A DNA stretch of 64,000 nucleotides from Pelagadaptatus sp034112445. Lineage in GTDB: Bacteria; Pseudomonadota; Gammaproteobacteria; Pseudomonadales; Cellvibrionaceae. Shown in pieces: positions 61,821 through 64,000 of the stretch. A program made the position numbers and the translations under genes. Position 1 is the first letter of the stretch. Every line of letters starts with the position of its first letter. The stretch spans positions 248,001 through 312,000 of the forward strand of contig JAWUVI010000014.1 in the NCBI GenBank assembly GCA_034112445.1, written 5' to 3'. The notes beneath the pieces were generated by a model. That model was not told where the DNA came from. It made no database searches and saw nothing but the letters and a program-made list of their open reading frames with translations.

Positions 61821-62635
61821 GTGAAGATTTTATTTTTATACCCGGTGTTTTTTCTGTTAAAGATGACCGTACTCGTTGTTATATACCTGTATCATCAGGT
61901 CAGATGCTTTGTGATGAGAGTGGTTTTTGGGAACCTATACCAGCCTCTCAGTGGCGTTTTTTAAATCCCACTCCTGAAGCAGACACTCATTATCTAGGTG
62001 AGTATAAAGGCCAACTATGTTTCGTTGTGAATCTAACCGAAGAGCTTTTTGTTGAAGGGTATTGCTGGAGTAGCTTGCGATCCCTGTTAGGTTCCCTGAG
62101 TCAGACACACTATGAGATGGTGGCTAGAGCACTGCAGGTTGTACAGTGGGATATTGACCATCAGTTTTGTGGACGATGTGGTGTGGCTACTCAATACCAT
62201 AAAGCGGATAGGGCAAAGGTTTGTCCCTTGTGCCGATTGGAGTTTTACCCGCGATTATCCCCCTGTGTTATTACGCTAATAACTAAGGGTGAATATTGCT
62301 TGTTGGCGCATAATCCCTTATTTCCAGACCGTTACTTTAGTGCTTTGGCGGGGTTTGTTGAAGCGGGAGAAACTATCGAGTCAGCATTACGCCGTGAAGT
62401 TATTGAAGAAGTAAACATCACCGTGGGAAATGTATCTTATTTTGGTAGCCAGTCTTGGCCATTTCCAGGCCAATTGATGATTGGATTTTTGTCTGAATAC
62501 GAGTCAGGTGAAATCGAGATTGATGGGGAGGAGATAATTGAAGCAAACTGGTACCGATATGACCAGCTACCATTAATACCACCAATATCAACTTTAGCCG
62601 GGCAGTTAATACAAGCCTTTGTTTCAAAATTTTAA
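61817..62635 (+). CDS. nudC: NAD+ diphosphatase / RNA deNADding enzyme NudC
   Basis: A Nudix hydrolase that splits NAD(H) or NAD-capped RNA. It has 272 residues. The zinc finger has Cys118, Cys121, Cys136 and Cys139. The Nudix box G-x5-E-x7-REVxEE-x-N/G is at about 179-201 (GFVEAGETIESALRREVIEE). The NADH-specific downstream motif is present as SQSWPFP. It starts at GTG within the GTGA overlap with the fimL stop, implying coupled translation. Confidence 0.96.
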   Translation: MSEDFIFIPGVFSVKDDRTRCYIPVSSGQMLCDESGFWEPIPASQWRFLNPTPEADTHYLGEYKGQLCFVVNLTEELFVEGYCWSSLRSLLGSLSQTHYEMVARALQVVQWDIDHQFCGRCGVATQYHKADRAKVCPLCRLEFYPRLSPCVITLITKGEYCLLAHNPLFPDRYFSALAGFVEAGETIESALRREVIEEVNITVGNVSYFGSQSWPFPGQLMIGFLSEYESGEIEIDGEEIIEANWYRYDQLPLIPPISTLAGQLIQAFVSKF

Positions 62636-62685
62636 TACTTTAAAAAAACCACGTTAGTTTTTAATTTGATCTTCAGGTTGCTTCT

Positions 62686-63339
62686 ATGTTTTATGATATT
62701 CTTGCCTTGGTAACAATTCTTGTTGCAATATCCATTTCACTATTGGCAGCTAAAATATTATTAAGGCGAAATTGGTTTTTGGCTTGGCTGAAGAGCAGCT
62801 TTGGTTTAGTCCTAGTCATGTTTTCTCTTTGTGTATTCTTTATTGCTTGGGATATTTATCGTTACGATGAAATTCTTGAGGAAAAATCCATTGCTACAAT
62901 AAGTTTTGAAGAACTTGACCTTCAGTACTACCGAGTTTCTTTAGTCGATAGTTCTGGTAGTGAGAGTCATTACGAGTTGCGTGGTGATCAATGGCAATTA
63001 GATTCAAAAATTTTTAAATGGAACGACTCGATAAGTAGTCTTGGTTTTAAGCCCGGATTTAGGTTGGATCGTTTGGCAGGTCGTTATTATTCATTAGAAA
63101 AAGAACGTACAGCAGAGCGAACAGTTTATGATTTGAACTCGAGTATAGCGAATATTGATGTTTGGCAATGGCTTCGGGCTCGCAATGAGTTGATTCCTTG
63201 GATTGATGCGGTTTATGGCAGCGCAACGTTTGTTCCTATGAGTGATGGTGCTTTGTATGAGATTAATCTTAGTCACTCAGGTCTCAGCGCTAGGCCATTA
63301 AATGAACGCGCACATACAGCGATCAAGCGCTGGAAATAG
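62686..63339 (+). CDS. membrane-anchored hypothetical protein
   Basis: A 217-residue protein with two N-terminal hydrophobic segments (about 5-26 and 33-57), then a soluble domain of about 155 residues (YYRVSLVDSSGSESHYELRGDQWQ; GFRLDRLAGRYYSLEKERT). No known catalytic motif was recognised. Similar proteins lie downstream of nudC in pseudomonads and are sometimes labelled as transporters, without visible basis. The gene follows nudC after 50 bp and precedes sohB. Confidence 0.8.
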   Translation: MFYDILALVTILVAISISLLAAKILLRRNWFLAWLKSSFGLVLVMFSLCVFFIAWDIYRYDEILEEKSIATISFEELDLQYYRVSLVDSSGSESHYELRGDQWQLDSKIFKWNDSISSLGFKPGFRLDRLAGRYYSLEKERTAERTVYDLNSSIANIDVWQWLRARNELIPWIDAVYGSATFVPMSDGALYEINLSHSGLSARPLNERAHTAIKRWK

Positions 63340-63400
63340 TACAATATCGTCTGCTTGAATATTTTCTTAGTGTTTACACTTTTATTTGGAGTTTATAGTT

Positions 63401-64000
63401 TTGGAATTTTTGATTGAGTACGGTCTGTTTTTAGCAAAATCTGTCACCGTAGTAATTGCTGTTTTTTTAATTGTTGGTGCTGTTTTATCTATGGGGATAA
63501 AGCATAAAGCTCCTGAAAAAGGTTTTGTTGAAATTAAAAAATTGAATGAAAAGTTCGAGCATCAAAAAGAATTAATGAGTGATGCTATTGAAACTCCAGA
63601 GTTTAGAAAGCAGCAATTAAAAGAAGAAAAAAAACTTAAAAAACAAAATAAAAAGTCCACGGGGAAAACAGAATCCGAAACTAAGCGAGCTTTTGTTTTA
63701 ACTTTCCACGGTGATATAAAAGCCTCTGAAGTAGAAAACCTCAGAGAAGAAATTAATTGTGTGTTGAGTATTGCCAAAGAAACTGATGAAGTCATCGTTG
63801 TACTAGAGAGCTCAGGTGGAATGGTTCACAGTTATGGGTTGGCTTCTAGTCAATTAGATCGAATTAAAAAGAAAAATATACCATTGACAGTTTGTATCGA
63901 TAAAGTGGCTGCCAGTGGCGGTTACATGATGGCGTGTGTTGCGGATAAAATTTTTGCCGCGCCGTTTGCGGTCTTAGGGTCCATAGGTGTAGTGGCACAA
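63401..64000 (+). CDS. sohB: S49-family inner-membrane protease SohB (partial, 3' truncated by window)
   Basis: The first 200 codons of a signal-peptide-peptidase-like serine protease. There is one N-terminal membrane helix (about 13-33) and a charged linker with EEKKLKKQNKKS. The S49 fold follows: VLTFHGDIKASEVENLREEI, LESSGGMVHSYGLA, and the catalytic Ser in DKVAASGGYMMA. The start is TTG at 63401, with GGAG nine bases upstream. The frame is open to the window end. Confidence 0.92.
   Translation, partial: MEFLIEYGLFLAKSVTVVIAVFLIVGAVLSMGIKHKAPEKGFVEIKKLNEKFEHQKELMSDAIETPEFRKQQLKEEKKLKKQNKKSTGKTESETKRAFVLTFHGDIKASEVENLREEINCVLSIAKETDEVIVVLESSGGMVHSYGLASSQLDRIKKKNIPLTVCIDKVAASGGYMMACVADKIFAAPFAVLGSIGVVAQ

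Noticed and set aside
62636..62685. A-run and T-run pair after nudC as a terminator
   Set aside because: The stem would be only A-T pairs with a six-base arm; too weak to call.

Overview
The window is a densely packed, AT-rich chromosomal segment of a gammaproteobacterium, most likely a marine member of Pseudomonadales in the broad sense (Cellvibrionales-like). From memory, the gene order matches two blocks of the Pseudomonas aeruginosa chromosome. The first is slt-uup-(usp)-topA-(DUF6586)-sulA-lexA-psrA-nagZ-MTIP-csiV-mfd-gap-nqrABCDEF-apbE-nqrM-lol-pilZ. The second is lon-hupB-ppiD ... mltD-gloB-methyltransferase-dnaQ-nhaB-fimL-nudC. Na+-translocating NADH:quinone reductase and the Na+/H+ antiporter NhaB fit a sodium-rich habitat. 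No rRNA, tRNA, IS element, phage or CRISPR array is visible.

Layout. 0-8 kb: the end of an unidentified gene, CheV, a convergent gene whose product has CheZ-like signature residues, lytic transglycosylase Slt, ABC-F ATPase Uup, a universal stress protein and two single-TM hypotheticals. 8-13.4 kb: topoisomerase I, small conserved genes, and a lexA-sulA SOS unit with two LexA boxes. 13.8-17.4 kb: a tight psrA-nagZ-mscS-MTIP operon. 17.4-21.8 kb: mfd-csiV on the minus strand. 22-25.4 kb: a response regulator with an unassigned output domain, a lipoprotein, and a long-form GAPDH. 25.7-32.9 kb: the complete Na+-NQR operon with its flavin-attachment enzyme ApbE and maturation factor NqrM. 32.9-37.7 kb: LolCDE, a PilZ protein, a small secreted protein and a DUF2062 protein. 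37.9-46.1 kb: a five-gene minus-strand propionyl-CoA to succinyl-CoA operon (carboxyltransferase, unusually long biotin carboxylase, epimerase, B12-dependent mutase, MeaB). 46.1-47.5 kb: a BASS-type transporter behind a possible structured leader. 47.6-64 kb: Lon, HU, PpiD, an HDOD protein, MltD, GloB, a methyltransferase, DnaQ, NhaB, FimL, NudC, a hypothetical, and the start of SohB.

Most genes are housekeeping. No unmistakably new multi-gene system is present. The observations most worth following are: (1) an intrinsic terminator that also encodes the apbE signal peptide; (2) a 60-nt inverted-repeat leader directly upstream of the BASS gene, with a potential pseudoknot over the ribosome binding site; (3) the CheZ-like protein paired with CheV; (4) the divergent 951-residue biotin carboxylase; (5) in-frame 9-bp repeats in sulA; (6) the lack of rnhA at its usual place next to dnaQ. 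All functional statements are read from sequence motifs and remembered family knowledge; no database search was possible.
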